The notes under the pieces: generated by a model
Told to the model about the DNA's origin: nothing
The model's database searches: none
Seen by the model: the letters and a program-made list of their open reading frames with translations, nothing else
Made by a program: the position numbers and the translations under genes
Assembly (NCBI GenBank): GCA_023423415.1
Contig: JAFAFP010000151.1
Coordinates: 1-64,000, forward strand
Direction of reading: 5' to 3'
Origin: Pseudomonadota bacterium
Lineage (GTDB): Bacteria > Pseudomonadota > Alphaproteobacteria > Rhizobiales > Xanthobacteraceae
Length of the DNA stretch: 64,000 nt
Shown: in pieces, positions 43,116 to 51,006 of the stretch
Position numbering within the stretch: the stretch's first letter is position 1
Layout: the number at the start of each line of letters is the position of its first letter

Positions 43116-43199
43116 TTCACGGCCTCACTGTCCGGGCGCGCGGCATACATTGGCGTACAGCAGGCCGGTTGATCAGAGCTCGATATCATTGGTTGAATT

Positions 43200-43706
43200 T
43201 CACGGAACCCATCGCAACTCGATGGTCGATATACCGACCGATAAATTCAGCGCCACTTCGCCCGAAAGCGAAACCGGCTGCAACGCATAGGCGCGAGCAT
43301 TACCTCCGAAAAGGATATTCGCACCGACCCCAACGCCGACGCCGATCTCACCACTCGGCCCCACATATGCGCCTGCAAGCGCACCGTTCAACGGGCCTGC
43401 TGTTGGCGCATAAACCTGCCAGGCCACCCCCTGCGCAAGCGTGATCCCTATGTCTACTCCCAGTGTACCGAACGTTCCGGTGTAGTTTTCGGGCGGGTAA
43501 GGGCCAGTCGGCTTGTAGACACAGTTCATTGTCTGCAGAGAGCCGACGACCAGACCGACTGTCGGCGAGACATTGCAGTTGAGGAGACCGGAATTTACTC
43601 CGGTTACGCCGGGCGGCGGTGGCATTTGCGCGGATGCTGCTTCCGGATAGGCGAAAAAATACAACGCCGCTATAGGGCCGAGCAGACCGGCCATTTTGAC
43701 GTTCAT
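43200..43706 (-). CDS. DUF992 domain periplasmic protein
   Basis: A 168-residue exported protein with signal peptide ending ASAQ near residue 27. The mature part fits DUF992: NSGLLNCNVSPTVGLVVGSL, MNCVYKP and YTGTFGTLGVDIGI, with two conserved Cys, then repeated Gly-Val strands GEIGVGVGVGANILFGG. The family is almost confined to Rhizobiales, its function unknown. ATG 43704-43706 has AGAGGAA ahead; an upstream in-frame GTG at 43859 adds non-conserved residues. Confidence 0.88.
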   Translation of the reverse strand: MNVKMAGLLGPIAALYFFAYPEAASAQMPPPPGVTGVNSGLLNCNVSPTVGLVVGSLQTMNCVYKPTGPYPPENYTGTFGTLGVDIGITLAQGVAWQVYAPTAGPLNGALAGAYVGPSGEIGVGVGVGANILFGGNARAYALQPVSLSGEVALNLSVGISTIELRWVP

Positions 43707-43886
43707 GGAGATTCCTCTTTTACGATCGTGTCGCATTGCGCGGCATGTCGCTGAAGTTAAGGATTGTTTCCCCGCTTCCTCACTGTCCGGTGACACACTT
43801 TTCGACGAATCGCAGTCATCGACCGGCCCAAGAATGCGCAGCGGCGTCACCGTCACCATAGCCCCTTTGTTAGATCGAACGGCGCA

Positions 43887-44594
43887 TCAGTAGCAAGGCG
43901 GATAGGGATAGTAACCGCATCGCGGCGGATAATAGGGATACGGAGCATAGGGGGCTACGTAAGGATACGCCGTAGCAGCCGCCGCACCGGCAACGGCGGC
44001 AGCTCCGGCGACCGCCGCGCCGCGGTAATAAGCACCTCGCCACGCAGTCCGTCGCGCCACGCCAGCAAACGACAACGGCGTAAACGGCCGGCCGATGATG
44101 TCGATAAAGACCGACGCCGGTCCGTCCGCTCCGGCCAAGTCGCCTTCGAGCACATCAACATCGAAAGTGAGTTTATCGCCTTCAAGTTTCGGCGACTTCA
44201 AGACAACCACCACGTCGACAACAGTCGACCCGTCTTTCTTGAATCCGGACACCGTCGCGTTCGGCGGATCCTTCGCGAAATTGTCGCTGCCATTGCCCCA
44301 ATCTTCGATGATCCGCGCTGTCAGATCGTGTCCAGCCGCCCGCACCGGGCGATCCGCAAACACGATGGCATTGGGGGAAATCCCGGTCAGCACCAGCTTG
44401 CCGTCTTTCAGACTGGCGGCTCTGGAATTAAGAACAAACAGCGACGGGACAACTTCAGGCTTGGCCTGTCCGATGGATTTCTCGAGAGGAACGTGCGGCT
44501 TCGTCTCGGATGCAGATTGCGCGGAAAGCGTCGCGGGCGCACAGATCAGACCGGCAGCTGCAATGGCCATCAGGGCAGCGCGAAACATCGTCAT
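43887..44594 (-). CDS. Exported protein of unknown function with Pro/Tyr-rich tail
   Basis: A 235-residue protein with a signal peptide cleaved near TLSAQ (residue about 26). The middle reads VVPSLFVLNSRAASLKDGKL and VLTGISPNAIVFADRPVRAA, a domain seen in marine and soil bacterial hypothetical proteins. The C-terminus is an Ala stretch followed by a Pro/Tyr-rich end (YPYVAPYAPYPYYPPRCGYY). ATG 44594 or ATG 44588 may start it; GGAGGGG lies upstream. Its promoter carries two in-phase copies of an AraC-type site (44631-44682) also found before the gene at 46512, so both should share a regulator. Confidence 0.75.
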   Translation of the reverse strand: MTMFRAALMAIAAAGLICAPATLSAQSASETKPHVPLEKSIGQAKPEVVPSLFVLNSRAASLKDGKLVLTGISPNAIVFADRPVRAAGHDLTARIIEDWGNGSDNFAKDPPNATVSGFKKDGSTVVDVVVVLKSPKLEGDKLTFDVDVLEGDLAGADGPASVFIDIIGRPFTPLSFAGVARRTAWRGAYYRGAAVAGAAAVAGAAAATAYPYVAPYAPYPYYPPRCGYYPYPPCY

Positions 44595-44630
44595 TGGCTC
44601 TCATCCCCTCCACAAGAGGTCCATTTCATT

Positions 44631-44682
44631 TGGCCATGTCGTGCCAATCAGCAGGACGAGTCTTGCCATTTCGCGCCAATCG
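44631..44682 (-). promoter_or_regulatory. Tandem AraC-type operator upstream of 43887-44594
   Basis: Two direct copies on the plus strand: TGGCCATGTCGTGCCAATCA (44631-44650) and TTGCCATTTCGCGCCAATCG (44663-44682), 16 of 20 identical. Their start-to-start spacing is 32 bases, three helical turns. The second copy recurs exactly, inverted, at 46400-46419. The proximal copy ends 36 bases before the start codon, where an AraC-type activator overlapping the -35 region would sit. Confidence 0.75.
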
Positions 44683-44686
44683 CAAT

Positions 44687-45175
44687 TCAGCGCCGGCCGG
44701 CCGCAGGCGAACTCTTGTCGTGGGGCCCCTTGTCAATCCGTTGTTGCTGCCGATAAGTAATGGGTTGAATTTTCATCAAACGCATAAAGGTGCGGCTGAA
44801 GCTGCTGGGTCCGGCATAGCCGAGGCGTAAGGCGATATCAGAAATCCGTGCATTGGAATCCACGAGCAGATGGCAGGCCGCGTCAAGTCGAACTTCCGCG
44901 ACCACCTCACTGTAACTCGTACCCATTTCACCGAGATGACGCTGAAGCGATCGCGCGCTCACTCCTAATTGATTTGCTGTCCGCTGAAGCGATGCTCCAC
45001 CGTACCGAAGCGATGCAGCAATAGCTGCTCGCACCGCATATTGGGACGGCATATGGACAGGCTTCATAAACGCGTCATGAAAGGTCGGGAAACCTTTGCC
45101 ACCTCGTTTGATCGTTGTTCTCGTTGGTAATACTGGAATCACCCAGCGGTCTGGCCATAAGCCGCCAAAATTCAT
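44687..45175 (-). CDS. AraC-family regulator lacking the N-terminal domain
   Basis: A 162-residue protein with a full C-terminal AraC DNA-binding domain: first helix-turn-helix QRTANQLGVSARSLQRHLGE and second ISDIALRLGYAGPSSFSRTFMRL. The usual N-terminal ligand domain of this OruR/ArgR-like group (about 170 residues) is missing. Only 158 bases separate the start (ATG 45173-45175) from the divergent regulator, so there is no room for it. It may be a truncated paralogue, or a functional short regulator competing for the same sites. Its start lies beside the tandem operator. Confidence 0.8.
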   Translation of the reverse strand: MNFGGLWPDRWVIPVLPTRTTIKRGGKGFPTFHDAFMKPVHMPSQYAVRAAIAASLRYGGASLQRTANQLGVSARSLQRHLGEMGTSYSEVVAEVRLDAACHLLVDSNARISDIALRLGYAGPSSFSRTFMRLMKIQPITYRQQQRIDKGPHDKSSPAAGRR

Positions 45176-45348
45176 TTGGGGGCGGAGGTTGCGGTAACGC
45201 CAATGCAGACTGAGTCCGGGTGCTGCGTTGCAGCAAAAAGAGCGATTGAATGGATCAGCCGCGTAGTTGCGGCGTCGAAGTGAACATGACGCTAAAAAAA
45301 AGCAAGCGCAACTAGACGACTTTCGCGGTCCAGGTGGGGGGCCGGAAC

Positions 45349-46350
45349 ATGAACGGAATTCCTTTAACGCGTTGCCAATTCCTGATTCCTTTTGCCATTA
45401 TTCATGATGAGATTGGCGCGCCAACTGAGGCGCTTCTGGCCAAGTTTCGTCTTCCGACATCTTTGGAAGAGAAGGCTGACCACTACGTACCAATATTGCC
45501 GGCCATCCGATTCGCGGAAGCTGCACAAAGATCACAGGGTATCACGGATTTCGGCTTCCAAGCGTCCCGGCAGCTGCAGTTCTGCCACCTGAGCGAAAAA
45601 CTGCGGACCATCATCGGTCACTCTCCGACGTTGTTCTCCGCATTACAGCAGGTGTGCAAATGGGCGCCGCTTGAAGATACGAATCTGAACATGTGGCTGG
45701 AACGCTGCGGCGAGACCGTTAGAATTTGCAGCAGGCTGATTGGAACAACCGGCCTCCTGCACCTTGAACACTCGCAATGGCTCCAGAATATTTTTCCCAT
45801 ACATATCGTTCGACAGTTCGCCGGGCCGGACTGGTCTCCTTCAACAATTGCCTTTGAAGCCCATTATACGCCCGGTCTCCAAACTCAGGCTTTTTGGCCA
45901 AACACCCTTTTCCTATCGGGCCAACACGCCTCATGGATCGATGTACACGTTTCGCAACTCAGCCTGCAAAACCTCGCAATTGAGCAGCCGCCGAATCCAT
46001 ATGAGGACGAAGATCAGACCTCTCCCAACGAGATTGTCCGTACATTAAAACTGATGTTGCCATCCTACCTGGATGAAGGAGCGCCGACCGTAATGGAGAT
46101 TGCCGAGATGGCCGGCATCAGCGTCAGGAGTTTTCAACGCAAGCTCTCAGGTATGGGCCTGTCATATTCGGGATTGATCGATGTGGTTCGATTTGAGAAC
46201 GCAGCGAAACGCCTGCGCGATACGGACGCCAAGATTATCGACGTGGCATTTTCTTGTGGCTATGCAGACCCTGCCCACTTTACTCGCGCCTTCCGCCGGA
46301 TTTCCGGAACGACGCCACGGGAATTTCGAGACCAGTGGAGGCCGCGGTAA
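45349..46350 (+). CDS. AraC-family transcriptional regulator (OruR/Arabinose_bd type)
   Basis: A 333-residue regulator. The N-terminal part (PFAIIHDEIGAPTEALLAKF, SEKLRTIIGHSPTLFSALQQ) matches the Arabinose_bd domain of OruR/ArgR-like AraC proteins. The C-terminal domain has both helix-turn-helices (VMEIAEMAGISVRSFQRKLS, IIDVAFSCGYADPAHFTRAF). Preferred start is ATG 45349; GTG 45334 is possible. It is divergent from the truncated AraC gene. The 20-bp element shared by the two flanking genes (43887-44594 and 46512-47648) lies just outside each regulator gene, making this the best candidate for their regulator. Confidence 0.92.
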   Translation: MNGIPLTRCQFLIPFAIIHDEIGAPTEALLAKFRLPTSLEEKADHYVPILPAIRFAEAAQRSQGITDFGFQASRQLQFCHLSEKLRTIIGHSPTLFSALQQVCKWAPLEDTNLNMWLERCGETVRICSRLIGTTGLLHLEHSQWLQNIFPIHIVRQFAGPDWSPSTIAFEAHYTPGLQTQAFWPNTLFLSGQHASWIDVHVSQLSLQNLAIEQPPNPYEDEDQTSPNEIVRTLKLMLPSYLDEGAPTVMEIAEMAGISVRSFQRKLSGMGLSYSGLIDVVRFENAAKRLRDTDAKIIDVAFSCGYADPAHFTRAFRRISGTTPREFRDQWRPR

Positions 46351-46368
46351 GCCTTGCTCCTTCGGATA

Positions 46369-46475
46369 GATTTGCCGGCAAACGAAATCGGCCCCCTTTC
46401 GATTGGCGCGAAATGGCAATTTCCATAAGCCCAGTCACGCTATGAGAGGCTGCCCTTGTTGGCTGCGACTGGCAA
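46369..46475 (+). promoter_or_regulatory. AraC-type operator upstream of 46512-47648
   Basis: CGATTGGCGCGAAATGGCAA at 46400-46419 is the exact reverse complement of the site at 44663-44682. A weaker copy (GATTTGCCGGCAAACGAAA, 46369-46387, 12 of 19 matching) lies exactly 32 bases upstream, the same phasing as in the other promoter. A third half-conserved version (GTTGGC-N6-TGGCAA, 46458-46475) lies downstream. In both promoters the sites face the same way relative to transcription. Confidence 0.7.
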
Positions 46476-46511
46476 ACCGTCCATTGTCCGAGAATGCGTT
46501 ACGAGCGAAAT

Positions 46512-47648
46512 ATGACGAAGCCGAATTTGCAATGGTGCCAGCTCATTTTGACGCTCTTGGGTGTGGCTTTCATATGTGGCGCCTGTTCCGATCGGCCGCT
46601 CCAGGGCGTGCTGATCCCTGTCGCAGAAACAACCCCGGGCACCTCGCGCGTACCGGTGCTGGTGGCTACCACGCGCCGTCGCGCGCCAGCCGATCCCGGT
46701 GAGATGTTTAACGGTGAACGGGCCGAAAGCGTCTCCTATGCATCAATCACCGTTTCAATTCCGCCGGACGCCAACCGCAAGATTGGAGAAGTACAATGGC
46801 CGGTTGTCGTCCCCGGCGACCCGAGCCGGAACTTCGTGACCGTGTCAGCCGACTATATTGACAAAAAGGATTTTGCGGCTGCGATCGCAAACACTGCGAA
46901 GCAGACCGGCCGCAGCAAGGTGATGGTTTTCGTGCACGGTTTTAACAACCGCTTCGATGATGCCGTCTACCGATTTGCGCAAATCGTACATGATTCCAAG
47001 GCGCCGGTGATCCCTGTGCTGTTCACCTGGCCGTCGCGTGGCGAGATCCGGCTTCGCTCCTACACCTACGATCGGGAAAGCGCGAACTACTCCAGGGATG
47101 CGCTTGAGGATCTGCTCGACATGCTGGCGAGCTATTCGAGCGTGAAGGAGATTTCGGTCCTGGCTCACTCCATGGGCAACTGGGTGACACTGGAAGCTTT
47201 GCGGGGACGATCCATGCGGGCCACCCAAGCGAGGATCAAGAGAGACAAGCTCAAATACGCCATGCTGGTTGCCCCTGATGTAGATGTCGACGTCTTCCGC
47301 ACCCAAATCCAACGGATGGGCGCTGCCAGACCTCAGATTGCCCTCTTCGTATCACAGGACGACAAAGCGCTGGATCTGTCGAAAATGATCTGGGGCGGTG
47401 TGCCACGGCTTGGTGAAATCGATCCAGCTCTCGAGCCGTACCGCAGCGAATTGGAGCGCGACAGAATTATGGTCTTTGATCTGACCAAGCTGAAGTCGAT
47501 CGGCGATGATCCTCACGACCGCGCCTTCGAGGATATCACCACCGTCGTAGGCATGATCAAGCAACGTCTGAGCGAGGGGCAGATTATGACCGAACATCGC
47601 CCGAATCCGACCAGTCACGTGGAAAATGTATCGGCAATGTCGAGATAG
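46512..47648 (+). CDS. Alpha/beta-hydrolase lipoprotein (DUF900)
   Basis: A 378-residue protein. A hydrophobic N-terminus ends in ICGACSD, a probable lipobox with Cys25, placing it in the cell envelope. The hydrolase core has VMVFVHGFNNRFDDAVYRFA, the nucleophile elbow LAHSMGNWVTLEAL and LVAPDVDVDVF, as in DUF900 esterase/lipase-like proteins. ATG 46512 is preferred; ATG 46494 adds six residues. Its promoter carries the AraC-type element at 46400-46419. The membrane protein gene at 47663 follows after 14 bases, so they are probably co-transcribed. Substrate unknown. Confidence 0.88.
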   Translation: MTKPNLQWCQLILTLLGVAFICGACSDRPLQGVLIPVAETTPGTSRVPVLVATTRRRAPADPGEMFNGERAESVSYASITVSIPPDANRKIGEVQWPVVVPGDPSRNFVTVSADYIDKKDFAAAIANTAKQTGRSKVMVFVHGFNNRFDDAVYRFAQIVHDSKAPVIPVLFTWPSRGEIRLRSYTYDRESANYSRDALEDLLDMLASYSSVKEISVLAHSMGNWVTLEALRGRSMRATQARIKRDKLKYAMLVAPDVDVDVFRTQIQRMGAARPQIALFVSQDDKALDLSKMIWGGVPRLGEIDPALEPYRSELERDRIMVFDLTKLKSIGDDPHDRAFEDITTVVGMIKQRLSEGQIMTEHRPNPTSHVENVSAMSR

Positions 47649-47662
47649 AGAGGCTGCACGAG

Positions 47663-48136
47663 ATGGACGTTCTGGATGCCGCCCCCTGGGGCACTGACTG
47701 GGCGTGGAGCCTGCCGCTAATCTTGTTGAACGTCGTCATTCACGTCTTCGGCCTTGCGTTCATCTACGATGCGTTCACCGTCTTCTTGCGGGAAATAAAG
47801 GTTCGCCGCCGTTTCATGATCCGGTTTGCCGAGCTCATGACTGTGGCCGTCTTGCTGATCGTCGTCTTGCACGGCCTGGAGGCGATCGCATGGGCTCTCG
47901 CCTACCTTTCACTGGGTGCGCTTCCCAGCGCCAAGTCCGCAATGCTCTATTCGCTCGGCGCGATGACTGGGTTTGGAGCAGGCAATATTGTGTTGCCGGC
48001 GCACTGGCAAATGATGGGTGTCCTGCAGTCGCTCGCCGGAGTGCTGCTGTTTGGCCTCACCACCGCATTCATGTTTGCGATGTTCCAGGCGGTATGGCCG
48101 TCGACGGGACGCTCTGCAGGCAACTCGTCATCCTGA
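47663..48136 (+). CDS. Small ion-channel-like membrane protein with atypical selectivity filter
   Basis: A 157-residue protein with hydrophobic segments at about 16-40, 56-80 and 120-143 and a re-entrant-looking loop between the last two. Residues 96-110 (LYSLGAMTGFGAGNI) align with the pore region of two-TM bacterial potassium-channel-like proteins (LYFSLVT-TTLGYGDI). The following HWQMMGVLQSLAGVLLFGLT matches the post-filter helix. The filter is GFGAGN instead of TLGYGD, so Tyr and Asp are lost and canonical potassium selectivity is unlikely. It is in an operon with the lipoprotein hydrolase and thus under the AraC-type site. Confidence 0.75.
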   Translation: MDVLDAAPWGTDWAWSLPLILLNVVIHVFGLAFIYDAFTVFLREIKVRRRFMIRFAELMTVAVLLIVVLHGLEAIAWALAYLSLGALPSAKSAMLYSLGAMTGFGAGNIVLPAHWQMMGVLQSLAGVLLFGLTTAFMFAMFQAVWPSTGRSAGNSSS

Positions 48137-48270
48137 TTGGATATCCGTGATTATCCAATCAGACCAAGTCGGAGATCACGTCAAGCGGAAGCACAGTCGT
48201 TGCGCCGGGGGCGCCCTAACGAAGCATGCGAAGTTTCGTGAACTGATTTTCCACGAGAGATGTGCGTCAA

Positions 48271-49038
48271 CTAAAACTTCGTGAGCCAGTCGAGGCCTTC
48301 GAGGGTCGAGTTACGCGGCCTGTATTCGCACCCAATCCAAGACCTGTATTCACAAGCCCTCAATTCACTGAAGAGAGAGAGAAAATTGATTTCACCCCGA
48401 TCAGGTTCGCCCCGATCTGGAACAGCAGCAATCTGCACGTGGCCAACAATATCTTGATAGGTGTGGAGGCGGCGGGTGAGGTCGCCATCGGCGATCTGAA
48501 TGTGATAAACATCAAACATGAGCTTCAAACGCCGGCATTGTAATGCTCGAAGAAGCGCCGCTGCCTGATCCGAACTGCCCAGGAAATATCCTGGAACATC
48601 GCGGGAGTTGATCGGCTCGATCAAGAGCAGTGGCCCGTCATCGCCGACACGATCGACCGCATGGCGCAGATTGGCCTTGAAGACGGTCTCCGCCTCTTCC
48701 CGTGCGGAATTCTGCACCATGCCTGCCATGACATGGATGCCGTAGGCATTCAGCTCGGCGGCCATCTCGGCGGCGCGTTCGAAGGCGCTGTTGAAATCCG
48801 CCTGCGCTCCCGGCAGCGCCGCGCATCCCCACTCCTGCCCGGCTTTCCCGCTTCGCGGCATATTGAAAACGACGAGCGGAAGGCCGCAATCCTTGAGCGC
48901 TGCCTTGACCTCTGCCAGAGGATAATCGTCCAGATACCAGCACTCGATCCCGGAAAAGCCCGCCTCACGGGCCGCTGAAAACCGCTCAAGAAAAGGCAAC
49001 TCGGTAAAGAGCGTCGAGATATTGGCCGCAAAACGCAT
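48271..49038 (-). CDS. hyi: Hydroxypyruvate isomerase-like TIM-barrel protein
   Basis: A 255-residue xylose-isomerase-like TIM barrel. It opens MRFAANISTLFTELPFLERF and has AREAGFSGIECWYLDDYPLA, LLIEPINSRDVPGYFLGS, LKLMFDVYHIQIADGDLTRR, VGHVQIAAVPDRGEPDRGEI and WIGCEYRPR. These carry the metal-binding Glu, Asp, His and Glu of hydroxypyruvate isomerases (hydroxypyruvate to tartronate semialdehyde). Similar genes also act on 2-oxo-tetronate in acid-sugar pathways. It is the last gene of a run with the CoA-transferase at 49063. Why an isomerase of this type joins that run is unclear. Confidence 0.9.
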   Translation of the reverse strand: MRFAANISTLFTELPFLERFSAAREAGFSGIECWYLDDYPLAEVKAALKDCGLPLVVFNMPRSGKAGQEWGCAALPGAQADFNSAFERAAEMAAELNAYGIHVMAGMVQNSAREEAETVFKANLRHAVDRVGDDGPLLLIEPINSRDVPGYFLGSSDQAAALLRALQCRRLKLMFDVYHIQIADGDLTRRLHTYQDIVGHVQIAAVPDRGEPDRGEINFLSLFSELRACEYRSWIGCEYRPRNSTLEGLDWLTKF

Positions 49039-49062
49039 GGACCGCCTCAGATGCCCCGCCGA

Positions 49063-50244
49063 TCAGGACGCAGGCGCCAGCCATTCATCCAGCACTTCGC
49101 TGTTATGGGCTCCCAATTTCGGCGGCTCGCGGTAAATCCCGAGATCGAAATCCGACATACTGATCGGGAAGGCGATGGTCCGCGTTTCTGCTCCATTCGG
49201 AAGTCGAAGCGGATGGACGATCCCCATCGCTTCAACATGGGGATCGCTCAGTATGTCGGCGTATGTATTGATCGGGGCACAAGGGACCCCGCGCCGATCC
49301 ATTTCCGTGATCCACTCCTGCGCTGTACGCGCCACAAACTTGCTTTCAAGAATTTCGCACAGGGCTATTTGATTTTTGGCGCGATCAAGTTGCGTTTTGA
49401 ATCGCGGATCATTGACGAGCTCAGGCATCCCGACGGCTTGCGCCACTTCATGCCACAGGGCGTCATTGCCAGCGGCGATGACGAAATAATCATCCTGTGC
49501 GCGAAACGCCTGATACGGCGCATTACGCGGATGCGCCGATGCCATCGGCTCGATGGTGCGGCCGGTACCGAAATATTCGCTGGTCTGTAGTGCAGCGATA
49601 CCCAAAAGTGAGCCGAGCATGGAGCAATCGATGTAGGAGCCATGGCCGGTTTGCCGCGCATGCATCACCGCGGCGAGCGCCGTGAACGCGCCATACAGTC
49701 CCGCAGCAAAATCCGCCACCGGCACGCCGCATTTCACCGGAGCCATGCCCTTGTGACCTGTGATGCTCATCAAGCCGCTCACCGCTTGCACGGTGACATC
49801 AAATGCACCTCGATGGGCATAAGGCCCGATCTGCCCGTAACCCGAGATGGAGCAGTAAACGAGGCGAGGATTGATGACCTTGAGATCCTCATAGCCAAGA
49901 CCGAGACGCGGCAGGACGCCGGCACGAAAGTTCTCGATGACAATGTCAGCGGCCCCGACGAGCCGGCGAATATCCTCCAGATGATCCTTGTTCTTGAGAT
50001 CGAACACGACCGACCGTTTGTTGCGGTTCACAGACGCGAAATTCTCGCTGAAGGTTTCGTCGTCTCCACCTGTCAGCGGAGGCCAGCCGCGCATTCCATC
50101 ACCACCGGACGGATTTTCGATCTTGACGACATCGGCGCCAAGATCCGCGAATAGACAGCCAGCGAAAGGTCCCGCCGCGATCTGCCCGAACTCCAGCACG
50201 CGAATTCCAGACAACGGACCGCGCGGCGACGACGCTTTCTTCAT
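49063..50244 (-). CDS. CaiB/BaiF-family (class III) CoA-transferase
   Basis: A 393-residue CoA-transferase. Family segments: GIRVLEFGQIAAGPFAGCLF, ADLGADVVKIENPSGGD, IVIENFRAGVLPRLGLGYED, then SISGYGQIGPYAHRGAFD with the catalytic Asp149. Members transfer CoA between a donor such as succinyl-CoA and an organic acid, activating it for beta-oxidation-like degradation. ATG 50242-50244 is chosen; an in-frame TTG seven codons upstream follows GGGAAAG and cannot be excluded. The enoyl-CoA hydratase at 52131 could act on the resulting thioester. Confidence 0.93.
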   Translation of the reverse strand: MKKASSPRGPLSGIRVLEFGQIAAGPFAGCLFADLGADVVKIENPSGGDGMRGWPPLTGGDDETFSENFASVNRNKRSVVFDLKNKDHLEDIRRLVGAADIVIENFRAGVLPRLGLGYEDLKVINPRLVYCSISGYGQIGPYAHRGAFDVTVQAVSGLMSITGHKGMAPVKCGVPVADFAAGLYGAFTALAAVMHARQTGHGSYIDCSMLGSLLGIAALQTSEYFGTGRTIEPMASAHPRNAPYQAFRAQDDYFVIAAGNDALWHEVAQAVGMPELVNDPRFKTQLDRAKNQIALCEILESKFVARTAQEWITEMDRRGVPCAPINTYADILSDPHVEAMGIVHPLRLPNGAETRTIAFPISMSDFDLGIYREPPKLGAHNSEVLDEWLAPAS

Positions 50245-50316
50245 ATTTTCAAACTTTCCCAACAAACCGCGGCAATCGCCGCATGGCCTTCAGTGCTGCA
50301 GTCAGAACATCCGTAT

Positions 50317-50901
50317 TTACGGGCGATGCCACAGATTTGGGATCGCAGCATTGCTGTATCCCGAAATGAAAGATTTCGGCGCACCCGACTGCGGGTCGAA
50401 GACATTTCGCGACACCGATCCGATGTTCGCACCATAGACATGGATGCTGATGGACGGCCGGTCCGAGAGGCCATTCGATACCTGATGAATATCGCCGTGG
50501 CTTGGCGACACGACATCGATGTCGCCCGGGAACATCTTTTCCCAATCCGCAGCAACAAGCGAACCGTCCGCTTGCACATCAAAGCGGCGGGAATGCTCCT
50601 CTCCTCGCAGAACACCGATCAATCCCCACACCGTGTGATTGTGAATCGGCGTGCTCTGCCCCGGCCCCCAGACGAAACTCACGATGGAAAATCGCTCGAG
50701 CGGATCGCAATGCAGCAGATATTGACGATATGAATTCTCGTCCGGCGCGGACACGAAATCAGGCAGCCAGTCATCGTGCTTGATGAGGCGAGCGAGAATC
50801 TCCTTGCCTCCCGAGAGCATGGCTTCTTCATCGCCTTCGCGATCGGCCAGGCGCGTAAAGTCCGCGACGCATTCCCGAAGTCGATCAATATTCACGGCCA
50901 T
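50317..50901 (-). CDS. Cysteine dioxygenase-type thiol dioxygenase
   Basis: A 194-residue cupin with the complete three-His iron site of the cysteine dioxygenase family: H87 and H89 (TPIHNHTVWGL) and H139 (GDIHQVSNG). Length and the IGVLRGEE segment match CDO/3-mercaptopropionate dioxygenase proteins, which convert thiols to sulfinic acids. The absence of a recognisable Cys for the Cys-Tyr crosslink is usual for bacterial members. It stands between the CoA-transferase and IclR genes. Because the nearby importer is of the Tau/Ssu type, a sulfur-containing substrate is possible, but this is inference. Confidence 0.85.
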   Translation of the reverse strand: MAVNIDRLRECVADFTRLADREGDEEAMLSGGKEILARLIKHDDWLPDFVSAPDENSYRQYLLHCDPLERFSIVSFVWGPGQSTPIHNHTVWGLIGVLRGEEHSRRFDVQADGSLVAADWEKMFPGDIDVVSPSHGDIHQVSNGLSDRPSISIHVYGANIGSVSRNVFDPQSGAPKSFISGYSNAAIPNLWHRP

Positions 50902-51006
50902 TTCCTCTTTTCAATAAAGTCACGGCATTGTTGGCAAGCGCTGCAGCCGTCATCGAACCAAACATCATGCCGACTTCAGCTACGCGCTCACGACGTTTCG
51001 CTTTGT

